A stretch of 64,000 nucleotides of DNA from Candidatus Cryptobacteroides avicola (GCA_017695115.1 JADILV010000024.1:62001-126000); one strand, 5' to 3'; positions 32,877-42,266 are shown, counted from the stretch's first letter. The notes: generated by a model from the letters alone, not told the origin. Translations and numbers: made by a program.

Positions 32877-35504
32877 TTAAATCACTTCAATATCGTCAGT
32901 ATGGATCCACCCCTGACGGCCGTCGGCAAGCTCGATGTTACGCCAGTCTCCTACGGCATCAAGAACGGATACTTTCGTCCCTTCGTGAAGTATGAACAGA
33001 TCTTTGGAAACCTCCTCAGAAGGAGAACTTTTGACTGATGTGACAGGGACCATGACTATAGCCCCGTCAGCCCTCATGTAGTCGTTCTTCTGCCATACGG
33101 AAAACGAGAATGAAGAGACCGTAATCAGGACAAACACGACAGCAAGAGAGAATCCCGTCTTTCTGGCAGCAGGTGTTCCTGACAGCAGGAACAGCAGGAC
33201 CATGGCCACAGTAATGGCAAGAAAGACTATCGACAGCCATGCCCATGCGTTGGAATCCAACGTATAGCACACGGAGCGTGCCCAGTTTTTCAGGATAAAT
33301 TCAGGGACAGGATCGATCTTGTCCTGGACAAGACCGGAAACGACCTGCAGGTTGTATCTCGCATCAGAGCAGGAAGGATCCAGTTTGAGCGCCCGCTCAT
33401 AATAGAGGATAGCGTGCGGATAATCGGCCGTCTTGAAATATGCATCACCGATATTGCAATACAGATAAGGCGACTCCAGCCCGAGCCTGTCTATGGCACT
33501 GAAAACGGAAAGCGCATCTTCCCACTCCCCTGCTGCGTAAAAACCCGTGGCAGCAGTCCACAACGAGTCTACATAGCTGTCATTCGCGGCATCCGCAACC
33601 GACGGAAGCGAAAGCATAAGCACTGCAGCAACCGCTGCCGCCCCGGAAGCCTTATGGTTTTTCTTGTTCTTCATGCTTGAATCTATTGAAGATATCACAT
33701 CCAAAGCCTCCTGATAATGCTTTTTCATCGCCTCATGGCCTGCGTCAGGAGAATAACGTGCAAATTCACAGGCATCGAGTATCCCGATAAGGGAATCCGT
33801 CAACGTACCGTCAACGCCTCCGGAGAGCAGGGTTTCCGAAATCTTTTCCTTGGAGAATTCCGCTGCCGACATGTTCAGTTTGTCGGAGATGAAGCCCAGT
33901 ACCGCTTTATGGAGTTCCTCATAGAATGCGGAATAAAGATTCTGATTCAGATAGTTTTCAGCCGCCTTGAGACGTTTCATTGCCATCTTGGTAGCCCTTC
34001 TTGTTTTGGTTCCTACAATATCGGCCCGTCTGGCTGCCACTTTCATGAATATCGCCCACACCAGGACCCCTGCCAGAAGGACAGCCGCCGAAAGTATCCA
34101 GAAAAGTGAAGATGTTACGAAAAAGTCTCCCTTAGGAGAAAGGGACGGAAGTTTGGTATGTATATACCTCACGTCTTCACCCAGACTCTTGACGCCCTGA
34201 CGGTTCACCGAAGGAAGGGATGCCATTGCCGTACCGGTCTCCTGATCCTGCACCTTGCCTTTCTTCACGTGCAGTTTTATAGGGCCTGTTGAAAGGGTTA
34301 CATATTTACCCGCATCAATATCATAATATGAATATTTTATCGGCTCTACTGTAAAATCCCCATGACTTCTCGGAATGAAAGGGAACTCGTATATTTTACT
34401 TCCTGATGTCCCGCCGGAAGACTTGGAGGTATTTTCGGAAGTCTTGACGTCATACGCCTCGAAATCCAGAGGAAGTTTCACTTCCGGGGCCTCAAGAAGG
34501 GAAACGTTGCCTTTCCCTGAAATAGTTACAATCAGAGAAGAAGCCTCGTGCGTAGTCAGAGAGTCCTTGCTCATTTTCGCGGATATGGTGAATTTCCCGA
34601 CTCCGCCTCCGAACGATGCCGGTGCCCCTGAAGGAAGCGGAGAGACATTGACTTTATATGAAGATGAAGTCACTCTCTTGCGTATAGTCCTATAGTCATC
34701 GAAGAAACCGTCGAATATGCTCGCTCCCCCGCCTGAAGACACCCTGATATTGACCAGACATACAAGCTCCGCCGGATCTATGTTTATGGTACCCGTCTGC
34801 TGGGGAATAAGTACGTATTTTCTCAGGACGGCAGTATTGTAGATCTTGTTGTCATAGCTTTCCCGTCTGAACTCTATGTTCGTGGGAGCCTCTACTTCCT
34901 GACTCCAGAACCCGTTGAAAGAAGGGAATCTGGCATCCTCGAATCCGGCAATGTTGACTCTCTGGTACAGTTTAAGAGTAGCGGTTATAGGCTCACCTAC
35001 CACCACATCAGTCCTGCTCAGAGTCAGTCTGAGGAAAATATCGTCATCCTGGATTCCGGCCACATTGTCAGTAGACTGGCGTCCGCCTGATGAAGAAGCC
35101 CGGCCGGTCCCGCCGGAAGAAGCCGGCACGACCTCTATGGTCATTGCAGACGAGGAGATCTCCTTGCCTTTCACTTTGGCCGTTGCCCGCGGAAGCGTGA
35201 ATGTACCCGCCTTTTTCGGCATCAGTATATAAGTATAGGTGAACTGGGATGAACGTGTCCTTTTCCCGTTTATTATCTGCAGGCTGGTAGAACGGCCTTC
35301 CTGCGGTCCCCAAATAAGCTGGAAATCATCTCCCTGGCTCCACTGGAAATCCGAAGGGGAATCCTCTCCTTCAAGTATGAACGTGATGTTGAACTGCTCG
35401 TCGGCAGCCACCACATTCGGCGCATCCACCCTCATCGATGTCTGCGCCTGCATCGCCGCTGCCGCCGAAAATATAGAAAACAGTATAGCTGTCAGCCTTC
35501 TCAT
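32877..35504 (-). CDS. batD: BatD-BatE fusion protein (aerotolerance operon)
   Basis: This is an 875-residue protein. Residues 1-610 are a BatD: signal peptide, beta-sandwich repeats (YTYILMPKKAGTFTLP, GEPITATLKLYQRVN), a membrane helix near 480-500 and a cytoplasmic helical tail. At Met611 (codon at 33674) a complete BatE begins in the same frame: MKNKKNHKASGAAAVAAVLM is a second signal peptide, then TPR repeats (ALSVFSAIDRLG, YPHAILYYERALKLDP), two membrane helices and an SH3-like end (GTKVSVLDAVGDWRNIEL). In relatives these are usually two genes. BatE may also be made from the internal start. Stop lies at the operon end. Confidence 0.9.
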   Translation of the reverse strand: MRRLTAILFSIFSAAAAMQAQTSMRVDAPNVVAADEQFNITFILEGEDSPSDFQWSQGDDFQLIWGPQEGRSTSLQIINGKRTRSSQFTYTYILMPKKAGTFTLPRATAKVKGKEISSSAMTIEVVPASSGGTGRASSSGGRQSTDNVAGIQDDDIFLRLTLSRTDVVVGEPITATLKLYQRVNIAGFEDARFPSFNGFWSQEVEAPTNIEFRRESYDNKIYNTAVLRKYVLIPQQTGTINIDPAELVCLVNIRVSSGGGASIFDGFFDDYRTIRKRVTSSSYKVNVSPLPSGAPASFGGGVGKFTISAKMSKDSLTTHEASSLIVTISGKGNVSLLEAPEVKLPLDFEAYDVKTSENTSKSSGGTSGSKIYEFPFIPRSHGDFTVEPIKYSYYDIDAGKYVTLSTGPIKLHVKKGKVQDQETGTAMASLPSVNRQGVKSLGEDVRYIHTKLPSLSPKGDFFVTSSLFWILSAAVLLAGVLVWAIFMKVAARRADIVGTKTRRATKMAMKRLKAAENYLNQNLYSAFYEELHKAVLGFISDKLNMSAAEFSKEKISETLLSGGVDGTLTDSLIGILDACEFARYSPDAGHEAMKKHYQEALDVISSIDSSMKNKKNHKASGAAAVAAVLMLSLPSVADAANDSYVDSLWTAATGFYAAGEWEDALSVFSAIDRLGLESPYLYCNIGDAYFKTADYPHAILYYERALKLDPSCSDARYNLQVVSGLVQDKIDPVPEFILKNWARSVCYTLDSNAWAWLSIVFLAITVAMVLLFLLSGTPAARKTGFSLAVVFVLITVSSFSFSVWQKNDYMRADGAIVMVPVTSVKSSPSEEVSKDLFILHEGTKVSVLDAVGDWRNIELADGRQGWIHTDDIEVI

Positions 35505-35516
35505 ATATATTCTCCT

Positions 35517-36266
35517 TTACCAATTCTTCTCTTTCTGTCTTGACTTGAGGACCTGGGCTTTCTCTTTGTTGACTTTCTCCTGGGTCTCTTTCTCCTTGGC
35601 CTGTATGGCCTGCAGCATCTGCTGGGCGGCCTGCGGCGTTATCTTGGGCTGCCGGCCCTGGCGGTTCTGATCCTGTCCGCCGTCATTCCGGTCCTGATTG
35701 TCCTGATTCTGATCATTCCGGTCATTCTGATTGTCCTGGTCATCCTGCCCGTTCTTGTCATTGTCCTGATCCTGGTTCTGATCTTTCTGATCCTGATTGT
35801 CCTGGTTCTGCTGATTCTGCTGCTCTTCCAGTTTCTTTCTTGCATAGATGTAGTTCTCCTTGGCGTCCATATCGGAAGGATTCCGGAGAAGGGCCTGTCT
35901 GTAGGCATCCACAGCGGCCTGCCAGTTTTCCGCATCCGCAACTACGTTTCCTGTATTATAATAGTAATCAGCAGCATACGGAGACAAAGCCGCGGCATCC
36001 CTGATCTTGTCATATATTTTCCCCGCCTGTTCCTTGTCTCCCATCCTGTACAGGGTATTGCCCAGGTTATATCCCGCAGCAAACGAAGCCGAATCCTTGA
36101 CAATGGCTTTCCGGTAATCGATTTCAGCTGCCTTGTAGTCTTCTTTCCGGAAATCGCGGTTCCCTCTGCGGACATCCCTCCTGTCAGAGTCCTGCGCTGA
36201 AACAGACATACAGGACAAAACGGAAAAAACAGCCGCCAGAAACAGATATTTGATAGACATGCTCAT
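35517..36266 (-). CDS. batC: BatC: TPR protein with Asn/Gln/Asp-rich tail
   Basis: This 249-residue protein starts MSMSIKYLFLAAVFSVLSC with a signal or lipoprotein peptide. Two to three TPR units at about 25-140 (YKAAEIDYRKAIV, AAGYNLGNTLYRMGDKEQA, QAAVDAYRQALLRNPSD) are followed by a low-complexity tract of N, Q and D at about 147-210, then a short helical end with QAAQQMLQAIQAKEKETQEK. The ATG at 36266 is used because the upstream in-frame start is a TTG inside batB. It should assemble periplasmic partners of the BatA/BatB VWA proteins. Confidence 0.85.
   Translation of the reverse strand: MSMSIKYLFLAAVFSVLSCMSVSAQDSDRRDVRRGNRDFRKEDYKAAEIDYRKAIVKDSASFAAGYNLGNTLYRMGDKEQAGKIYDKIRDAAALSPYAADYYYNTGNVVADAENWQAAVDAYRQALLRNPSDMDAKENYIYARKKLEEQQNQQNQDNQDQKDQNQDQDNDKNGQDDQDNQNDRNDQNQDNQDRNDGGQDQNRQGRQPKITPQAAQQMLQAIQAKEKETQEKVNKEKAQVLKSRQKEKNW
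35647..35826. repeat. Low-complexity Asn/Gln/Asp repeat in batC
   Basis: The tract is built from short degenerate units of CAG/GAT/AAT codons (on the minus strand) that encode runs such as NQDNQDQKDQNQDQDNDK. The plus strand shows many copies of CTGATT and CCTGATT. Such tracts change length by slippage. The boundaries are approximate. Confidence 0.6.
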
Positions 36267-36286
36267 AAAATACTGGTCCGTTTTAC

Positions 36287-37288
36287 TCAATTGAACAAAT
36301 GCCGCCCGGATTTCCTCTCGCCGACAAGCATTTCGATTATAAAGAACAACAATGCGATGGCAAAAAAGTACATATACTGCTCATCGAATTCTTCAAACAC
36401 TACCGAACTGAATTTCTCTTCATCCATTTTCTTGATGCTGTCCACTATGGGATTCAGCCCGAATTCGCTGTTTCCGGCCTTGACATATACGCCGCCTCCT
36501 GCATCTGCGACCTTTTTAAGTACGGTCTCGTCAAGTCTGGTCACCACTATATTGCCTTCCTTGTCCTTCAGCAGCTCTCCGTTCATAGGAATAGGCTCGC
36601 CTTCCGGTGACCCGACTCCTATAGTGTAGACACGTATCCCCATATCGAACGCCTGCTTTGCGGCAGCCACAGGGTCATCCTCATGGTTCTCTCCGTCCGT
36701 AATGACGATTATCGCCCTGCTTTTTTCACTCTGGGCGCTGAAACTCCTTATGGCCGTATTGATGGCGTCTCCCATTGCGGTTCCCTGTATAGGGACGGAC
36801 TCGGTAGAAATAGAGTTGAGAAACATCTTTGCCGAAACATAATCCGTAGTTATCGGAAGCTGTACGAAAGAACTGCCGGCAAAGACAATCAGACCTATGC
36901 GGTCATCCCTGAGTTTGTCCACCAGTCTGGATATGGCCAGCTTTGCCCTCTCAAGCCTGTCCGGAGAATAGTCTTCTGCAAGCATGGAGTTGGATACATC
37001 CAGCGCTATCATTATCTCGACTCCTTCTGTACTGTGCTCCTTAAGTTTAGCCCCGATCTGCGGACGCGACATCCCTATGGCGAAAAAGAAGAATGCCATG
37101 GAGAACATCACCACTCTCCACCAGCCTTTGGAACGCGATACCGATGGCATCAGCAAGGAAACCAACGCAGGATCCCCGATCTTGCGGATCTTCTTCTTTC
37201 TCAGATACAGAAGCAGGGCGTACGCCACAAAGAAAAACGGAATCAGCAGTATCAGGAAAAGGTACTGTGCCTGTGCAAAATTAATCAT
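36287..37288 (-). CDS. batB: BatB: VWA-domain membrane protein
   Basis: This 333-residue protein has two N-terminal membrane helices (LFLILLIPFFFVAYALLLYL and WWRVVMFSMAFFFFAIGM), a VWA domain with an intact metal site (IALDVSNSM at about 91-99, TAMGDAI and ITDGENHEDD) and a C-terminal helix (YMYFFAIALLFFIIEML). It pairs with BatA in the Bat complex, placing both VWA domains on one side of the inner membrane. It lies 15 bases after batA. Confidence 0.92.
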   Translation of the reverse strand: MINFAQAQYLFLILLIPFFFVAYALLLYLRKKKIRKIGDPALVSLLMPSVSRSKGWWRVVMFSMAFFFFAIGMSRPQIGAKLKEHSTEGVEIMIALDVSNSMLAEDYSPDRLERAKLAISRLVDKLRDDRIGLIVFAGSSFVQLPITTDYVSAKMFLNSISTESVPIQGTAMGDAINTAIRSFSAQSEKSRAIIVITDGENHEDDPVAAAKQAFDMGIRVYTIGVGSPEGEPIPMNGELLKDKEGNIVVTRLDETVLKKVADAGGGVYVKAGNSEFGLNPIVDSIKKMDEEKFSSVVFEEFDEQYMYFFAIALLFFIIEMLVGERKSGRHLFN

Positions 37289-37303
37289 CTCTTACCTCCC
37301 TCT

Positions 37304-38290
37304 TTATGGCAATCTCCTTATTACGAATATCCTGAATAACAGCTCAAGCATCAGGGCAACCAGAGCGACCAGAGCGTATGTCCCGAACAGTTCCTTATAC
37401 ACAGGAAAACTGTCTATAGTAGTACGGTCCTTCTCCATCTTGTTGATCTCGCTGTAGATTTCCATGAGCTTGGTATTGTCGGTTGCCCTGAAATAACGGC
37501 CGCCCGTAGCTTCTGCGATTTCCGAGAGCAGGTCCTCATCTATCTCCACACGTACATTCTGCACATCGACACCCCATGGAGTCATAACCGGATACGGAGC
37601 GGTCCCCATGGCGCCGACACCGATAGTATACACCCGCACTCCGTATGTCTTGGCTATTTCCGCCGCTGTCTGCGGAGTAATCTCACCTCTGTTGTTGACC
37701 CCGTCTGTAAGAAGTATCACCACACGGCTTCTGGCATCCGAATCCTTCAGTCTGGCAACTGCCGTAGCAAGACCGTTGCCTATGGCTGTACCGTCTTCTA
37801 TAAGATCCGTCTGGATTTCTTTCATCAAGTTGATGAGGGTCGCCCTGTCCGTAGTAAGCGGGCACTGTGTATAGCTTTCGCCGGCAAACACCGCTATGCC
37901 TATCCTGTCGGAAGGTCTCTGGGATATGAACTCGATGGCTATGTCTTTTGCGGCACTGATGCGGTCCGGCTTGAAGTCACGGGCGAGCATGCTGGTGGAA
38001 ACATCCATAGTGAGCATTATGTCTATTCCCTCGGTATCGATCCTCTCCATGGCTTCCGATGAACGCGGCCGGGCCATTGCTATGATTATCATCACTATTG
38101 CAAGAATCCGCATCACGAACGGGAAATGACGCAGCCAGCCCAGTACCGAGCCGCCCGAAAGTTTCCACGGGACGGAAGACGACACTCTCAAATGCGGCCT
38201 GCGCCCTGCAAGTTCTATATAAAGGTAATGCAGTATGAGCAGTACCGGTATTATCTCCAGAAACAGTATTTTCGGATATTCGAAAAACAT
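37304..38290 (-). CDS. batA: BatA: VWA-domain membrane protein
   Basis: This 328-residue paralogue of BatB has helices at about 8-26 and 57-75, the VWA metal motif LTMDVSTSMLARDFKPDR, GTAIGNGLATAV and LLTDGVNNRGEI, and a C-terminal helix (ALVALVALMLELLFRIFVI). The order batA-batB-batC-batD(E) is the classic Bacteroides aerotolerance arrangement. No residue of the metal site is missing. Confidence 0.92.
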   Translation of the reverse strand: MFFEYPKILFLEIIPVLLILHYLYIELAGRRPHLRVSSSVPWKLSGGSVLGWLRHFPFVMRILAIVMIIIAMARPRSSEAMERIDTEGIDIMLTMDVSTSMLARDFKPDRISAAKDIAIEFISQRPSDRIGIAVFAGESYTQCPLTTDRATLINLMKEIQTDLIEDGTAIGNGLATAVARLKDSDARSRVVILLTDGVNNRGEITPQTAAEIAKTYGVRVYTIGVGAMGTAPYPVMTPWGVDVQNVRVEIDEDLLSEIAEATGGRYFRATDNTKLMEIYSEINKMEKDRTTIDSFPVYKELFGTYALVALVALMLELLFRIFVIRRLP

Positions 38291-38298
38291 GGTCTTCG

Positions 38299-39396
38299 CT
38301 ATTTATTCTGAATCTTCTGTTGTTTTACGGAATCTGACGCTCCGGATTCTCCCTGGACATCTTCAGAAGCATCCTGCTGCGGGGCATTTCCTTCAGCATC
38401 TATTTCAGTCTGGTATGTCTGTGTGACAAACCGTACGGCCACCGGCACCGCAGATGCATTTTCTTCGTCCGTAGCGACATATTTGGCAAATTTTACGAAA
38501 TCAGCCCTCTCGAACAGACTCCTTGCCTCATCATACAGATCCGCCGGAATATCCTTGCCGGAAAGCCCGTCGAAAATCTCCTTGGTGGTCATCTCCATAG
38601 CCGATACGCCATAGCGGGAAACAATATATTCACGCAGGGCGTCAGTGACTCCGGAGTAGAAAAGCTTCTGCTTGTCGGCAGCCCAGTACTTGTTCCCCCT
38701 GAGATGGTCGAGTTTCCTGAGCGCGACGATATGGGCAGGCTCCTTGTGCAGCAGTCCCGAGAGCCCGTTTTTCCGGCGTTTCAGAATCAGATATACGGCA
38801 AGGGCAATAAGCGCACACAACACTATCGCACCGCCCAGATACGGCAGAATCTCATTGAATGTCAACGGGTAGCGAATCTGGCCCTTGATATCATGGAGTT
38901 CGAAAACAGCCGTATCCACCGGTATCGTCTTCACCTCAAGAACCTGAGGATTGAATACAAGGGTGTCGACCGCACCTGCCCCGTCCCGTCTGAGGACGGA
39001 AATCGGCGGAAGCATGTACTTCCCTTCATCAAAAGAAGTTATGACCACGCTGCCTTCCAAAGTGAACACTCCGGGAGCACCTTTACGGCCTTTCTTGAAA
39101 TCCAGCGTATCAAGCATCCATGAAGAAACGACCTCCACGCTGTCCCTGAACCCCTTGGAATAATCCGGAAAGGCAAATCCTGTCCCTTCTTTCACCCCGT
39201 CAAGCCTGAAACCGTAACGCAACTGGTCGGCAATCAGGACCGAATCCCGTTCCTGAAGCGGAGTCAGAAACGAACCGCCGAGCTCTATCACTCCGGAGCG
39301 GGCCCTTTCCGCAGCAGCCTCTTGCGCATGGGCCACAGAAAAAGGAAGGCAAAAGAGAGCCGCCGTCAAGAATATCAATTTTCTCATTGTCATCAA
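38299..39396 (-). CDS. DUF4381-like membrane protein of the Bat operon
   Basis: This 365-residue protein has a signal peptide (MRKLIFLTAALFCLPFSVAHA), an extracytoplasmic domain, one membrane helix at about 190-210 (YLGGAIVLCALIALAVYLIL) followed by RRKKN-like basic residues, and a cytoplasmic helical region (HIVALRKLDHLRGNKYW, YSGVTDALREYIVSRYGVSAMEMTT) that resembles the DUF4381 end found between DUF58 and VWA genes in many phyla. A 40-residue Asp/Glu/Gln-rich tail ends it. Three closely spaced ATGs could start it. Its role in the complex is unknown. Confidence 0.75.
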   Translation of the reverse strand: MMTMRKLIFLTAALFCLPFSVAHAQEAAAERARSGVIELGGSFLTPLQERDSVLIADQLRYGFRLDGVKEGTGFAFPDYSKGFRDSVEVVSSWMLDTLDFKKGRKGAPGVFTLEGSVVITSFDEGKYMLPPISVLRRDGAGAVDTLVFNPQVLEVKTIPVDTAVFELHDIKGQIRYPLTFNEILPYLGGAIVLCALIALAVYLILKRRKNGLSGLLHKEPAHIVALRKLDHLRGNKYWAADKQKLFYSGVTDALREYIVSRYGVSAMEMTTKEIFDGLSGKDIPADLYDEARSLFERADFVKFAKYVATDEENASAVPVAVRFVTQTYQTEIDAEGNAPQQDASEDVQGESGASDSVKQQKIQNK

Positions 39397-39415
39397 CCGT
39401 TAAAATATCTGGTTT

Positions 39416-40303
39416 TCACCTTTTCTGGAAGAAAGCCATCAATCCTTTGACGTAATCCTCATCCGTAGAAATGCTGACATTGTCTATGCTGTATTTATTG
39501 AACAGCCTTACCGCCGACTGAGATACGGTATCGAACCATCCGGCATATTTCCTGCGCATCTTCCGGGATGTATTGACCCACGCGGAAACTCCGGACTCGG
39601 AATCCTTGATATGGACAAGACCGATGTCAGGAAGTGTCCTCTCACGTGGGTCATAGACCTCGATTACGGACAGGTCATGACGTCCGGCAGCCACTTTCAG
39701 GGCATCTTCATACCGTGGTGTCCCGTCATCGTCCACGTCCAGCATGTCCGACAGGAGAAAGGCCGTACATCTTTTCTTGATTGCGTTGGTAAGATAACGC
39801 AGGGCCTCTCCTATATCAGTCCGGTCGGACTCGGGCTTCAGTTCAATGATCTCCCGTACTATGTGCAGCAGATGGCTGCGTCCTTTCTTCGGAGGGATGA
39901 ACTTCTCCACCTTGTCACTGAAGAAAAGGGCTCCGACCTTATCATTGTTGATTATAGCGGAGAAAGAGAGCACGGCCGCTATCTCGGCTATCAGATCCTT
40001 CTTGGTCATTCCTGCAGTCCCGAATAGTCCTGATCTGCTGACATCTATCAGCAAGACTACAGTAAGCTCCCTCTCTTCCTCGAAGACCTTGACGTATGGA
40101 GAGCGCAGACGTGCAGTGACATTCCAGTCCATATTGCGCACGTCATCCCCGTACTGGTATTCGCGCACTTCACTGAAAGCCATTCCCCGACCTTTGAAAG
40201 CGGAATGATACTCTCCCGCAAATATCTGATGAGAAAGGGCACGGGTCTTGATTTCTATCTTCCTGACCTTTCTGAGCAGGTCGTTTGCACTTCTGTTCTC
40301 CAT
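39416..40303 (-). CDS. DUF58 (VWA-like) protein partner of MoxR
   Basis: This 295-residue soluble protein has RKIEIKTRALSHQIFAGEYHSAFKGRGMAFSEVREY near the start, then GDDVRNMDWNVTARLRSPYVKVFEEERE, the DUF58 signature, and a VWA-like core VLLIDVSRSGLFG. It is the usual partner that a MoxR AAA+ ATPase acts on. The start shares one base with the moxR stop (TAATG), so the two are coupled. Confidence 0.92.
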   Translation of the reverse strand: MENRSANDLLRKVRKIEIKTRALSHQIFAGEYHSAFKGRGMAFSEVREYQYGDDVRNMDWNVTARLRSPYVKVFEEERELTVVLLIDVSRSGLFGTAGMTKKDLIAEIAAVLSFSAIINNDKVGALFFSDKVEKFIPPKKGRSHLLHIVREIIELKPESDRTDIGEALRYLTNAIKKRCTAFLLSDMLDVDDDGTPRYEDALKVAAGRHDLSVIEVYDPRERTLPDIGLVHIKDSESGVSAWVNTSRKMRRKYAGWFDTVSQSAVRLFNKYSIDNVSISTDEDYVKGLMAFFQKR

Positions 40304-41295
40304 TATGGAACCTCTACTGCGTTGATTATTTCTGCTATGATGTTTTCAGTAGTGACATTCTCGGCTTCAGCTTCGTAGGTAAGGCCTATCCTGTGGCGGA
40401 GCACCTCGTTGCAGACGGCCCTCACATCCTCCGGGATCACGTACCCTCTTCTCTTTATAAATGCGTATGCCTTTGATGCCATTGAAAGGGAAATACTTGC
40501 ACGAGGAGAAGCCCCGTATGAGATAAGATCAGTAAGTTTTCCCAGATTATAATCCTGAGGCGTCCTCGTCGCATAGACTATGTCAACGATATACCTCTCT
40601 ATCTTCTCGTCCATGTAGACATCCTTGACCACCTGCCTTGCACGGATGATGTCTTCGGGTTTCAGGATAGGACTGGCCTTGGGGAACTCGCCGGTATTGT
40701 TCATCCTGACTATCAGCCTCTCCTCTTCTTTCTTGGGATAACTGACCACCACCTTCAGCATGAAACGGTCGACCTGGGCCTCCGGGAGCGGATATGTACC
40801 CTCCTGCTCAATCGGGTTCTGGGTCGCCATCACCAGGAACGGTTCCGGAAGCCGGAAAGTCTCGTCACCGATTGTAACCTGTCTCTCCTGCATCGCCTCC
40901 AACAGCGCCGACTGCACCTTTGCCGGGGAACGGTTGATCTCGTCGGCCAGAACGAAATTCGCGAAGATCGGCCCTTTCTTTATCTGGAACTGCTCGCTTT
41001 TCTGAGAATATATCAGAGTCCCGACGACATCGGCAGGAAGCAGGTCCGGAGTAAACTGGATACGGCTGAACTTCGCGTCTACGGCTGAAGCCAAAGTATT
41101 TATGGCCAAAGTCTTTGCCAGTCCCGGCACACCTTCGAGAAGGATATGTCCGTTTGCCAGAAGGCCGATGAGAAGATTTTCCACCAGAGATTTCTGCCCT
41201 ACTATCACCTTCCCCATTTCCATAGTGAGGAGATCGACAAATGAGCTTTCCTTCTGAATGCGGTCATTAAGTTCTTTAATGTTAACGCTCTCCAT
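40303..41295 (-). CDS. MoxR family AAA+ ATPase, first gene of the Bat operon
   Basis: This 330-residue ATPase has Walker A LLEGVPGLAKTL, Walker B FVLADEINRSPAKVQSALLEAM, and the sensor-1 region FLVMATQNPIEQEGTYPLPEAQVDRFM. MoxR proteins act as chaperones for VWA proteins, here BatA, BatB and the DUF58 protein encoded next. A minus-strand TAAATTTG box lies at 41356-41363. The whole run from here to 32877 is one direction with gaps of 20 bases or less. Confidence 0.95.
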   Translation of the reverse strand: MESVNIKELNDRIQKESSFVDLLTMEMGKVIVGQKSLVENLLIGLLANGHILLEGVPGLAKTLAINTLASAVDAKFSRIQFTPDLLPADVVGTLIYSQKSEQFQIKKGPIFANFVLADEINRSPAKVQSALLEAMQERQVTIGDETFRLPEPFLVMATQNPIEQEGTYPLPEAQVDRFMLKVVVSYPKKEEERLIVRMNNTGEFPKASPILKPEDIIRARQVVKDVYMDEKIERYIVDIVYATRTPQDYNLGKLTDLISYGASPRASISLSMASKAYAFIKRRGYVIPEDVRAVCNEVLRHRIGLTYEAEAENVTTENIIAEIINAVEVP

Positions 41296-41355
41296 AAAAA
41301 TATCTGTTTTCTTTTATATTTGATTCATCCATTCATACCGCTGCACCCGACGGAT

Positions 41356-41363
41356 CAAATTTA
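41356..41363 (-). promoter_or_regulatory. -7 promoter box for the moxR-bat operon
   Basis: TAAATTTG on the minus strand fits TAnnTTTG, 60 bases upstream of the moxR start. It touches the -33 box of the opposed truA promoter. Confidence 0.5.
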
Positions 41364-41395
41364 TTTGCTCTGCGCCAGGCTTCTGCGTATTTTTG
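41364..41395 (+). promoter_or_regulatory. truA promoter (-33 TTTG, -7 TATTTTTG)
   Basis: TTTG at 41364-41367 and TATTTTTG at 41388-41395 are 20 bases apart, a good Bacteroidetes promoter, 42 bases upstream of ATG 41438. Confidence 0.6.
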
Positions 41396-41437
41396 CAGAG
41401 AAATCCTTCAAAGTTACAAATTTTCAAAGAAACAACC

Positions 41438-42247
41438 ATGAAATTCACCATAAGGCTTTCTTACAACGGAAATTCTTTCTGCGGGTGGCAGCTGCAGAAA
41501 AACGGCACAAGCATCCAGGGGGAGCTCCAGAAAGCACTTTCCATGCTGTTGAAATGCGACATTCCGGTAACAGGAGCCGGGCGGACGGATGCCGGTGTCA
41601 ATGCAGTGAATTACGTGGCCCACTTCGATGTACCCGAAACGGCCGAAGCAAGACCGGAGTTTTTGAAATACAAATTAAATGCCATCCTGCCGAAAGGGAT
41701 TGCGGTACATGAAATCATCCCTGTCGCAGAGGCTTTCCATGCCCGCTTCTCCGCCGTTTCAAGGGAATACCATTATTTCATACATAAGAAAAAAGACCCG
41801 TTCATGGAAAATTTCTCCCATCTCTGCATCTACCCTCTGGATCTGGACAAAATGAACGGCGCCGCCTCGCTTCTGCTCGGCGAACATGACTTCAGGTGCT
41901 TTGAAAAGACGGGAGGAAACAACGCGACTTCCATCTGCACTGTTTATGAAGCCTCCTGGAGCCCATATTCTCCTGTGCATGTTTCAATGATGGGCTACCA
42001 GACCGGACCGGAAGACTACATCGTATTCAGGATCAGAGCCAACAGGTTTCTGAGGAACATGGTGAGAGCCATAGTGGGCTCCCTGATCGATGTCGGACGC
42101 GGAAAACGGGACATAGAATGGTTCCGGCGGCTGATCGAGACCGGGACCCGTTCAGATGCAGGAGAATCTGTCCCCGGAAAGGCGCTGTTCCTCAGCGAAG
42201 TCGCCTATCCGGACAAAATCAGTGAAAACTCGGAAAGCAAAATTTAG
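41438..42247 (+). CDS. truA: tRNA pseudouridine(38-40) synthase TruA
   Basis: This 269-residue enzyme has the catalytic Asp in GAGRTDAGVNAVNYVAHF, plus FHARFSAVSREYHYFIH and ANRFLRNMVRAIVGSLIDVGRG. It modifies uridines 38-40 of the tRNA anticodon stem-loop. ATG 41438 is chosen because the family fold starts at MKFTIRLSYNG; an upstream in-frame codon would add 15 unrelated residues. It heads the rightward run of genes. Confidence 0.95.
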   Translation: MKFTIRLSYNGNSFCGWQLQKNGTSIQGELQKALSMLLKCDIPVTGAGRTDAGVNAVNYVAHFDVPETAEARPEFLKYKLNAILPKGIAVHEIIPVAEAFHARFSAVSREYHYFIHKKKDPFMENFSHLCIYPLDLDKMNGAASLLLGEHDFRCFEKTGGNNATSICTVYEASWSPYSPVHVSMMGYQTGPEDYIVFRIRANRFLRNMVRAIVGSLIDVGRGKRDIEWFRRLIETGTRSDAGESVPGKALFLSEVAYPDKISENSESKI

Positions 42248-42266
42248 GAATTCCGGGATTTTTACC

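Noticed and set aside
32877..35504. Possibility that the BatD-BatE join is a sequencing artefact
   Set aside because: Both parts are in the same frame with no weak homopolymer at the join; a single-base error would shift the frame instead. An error in a stop codon cannot be fully excluded, but it is less likely.
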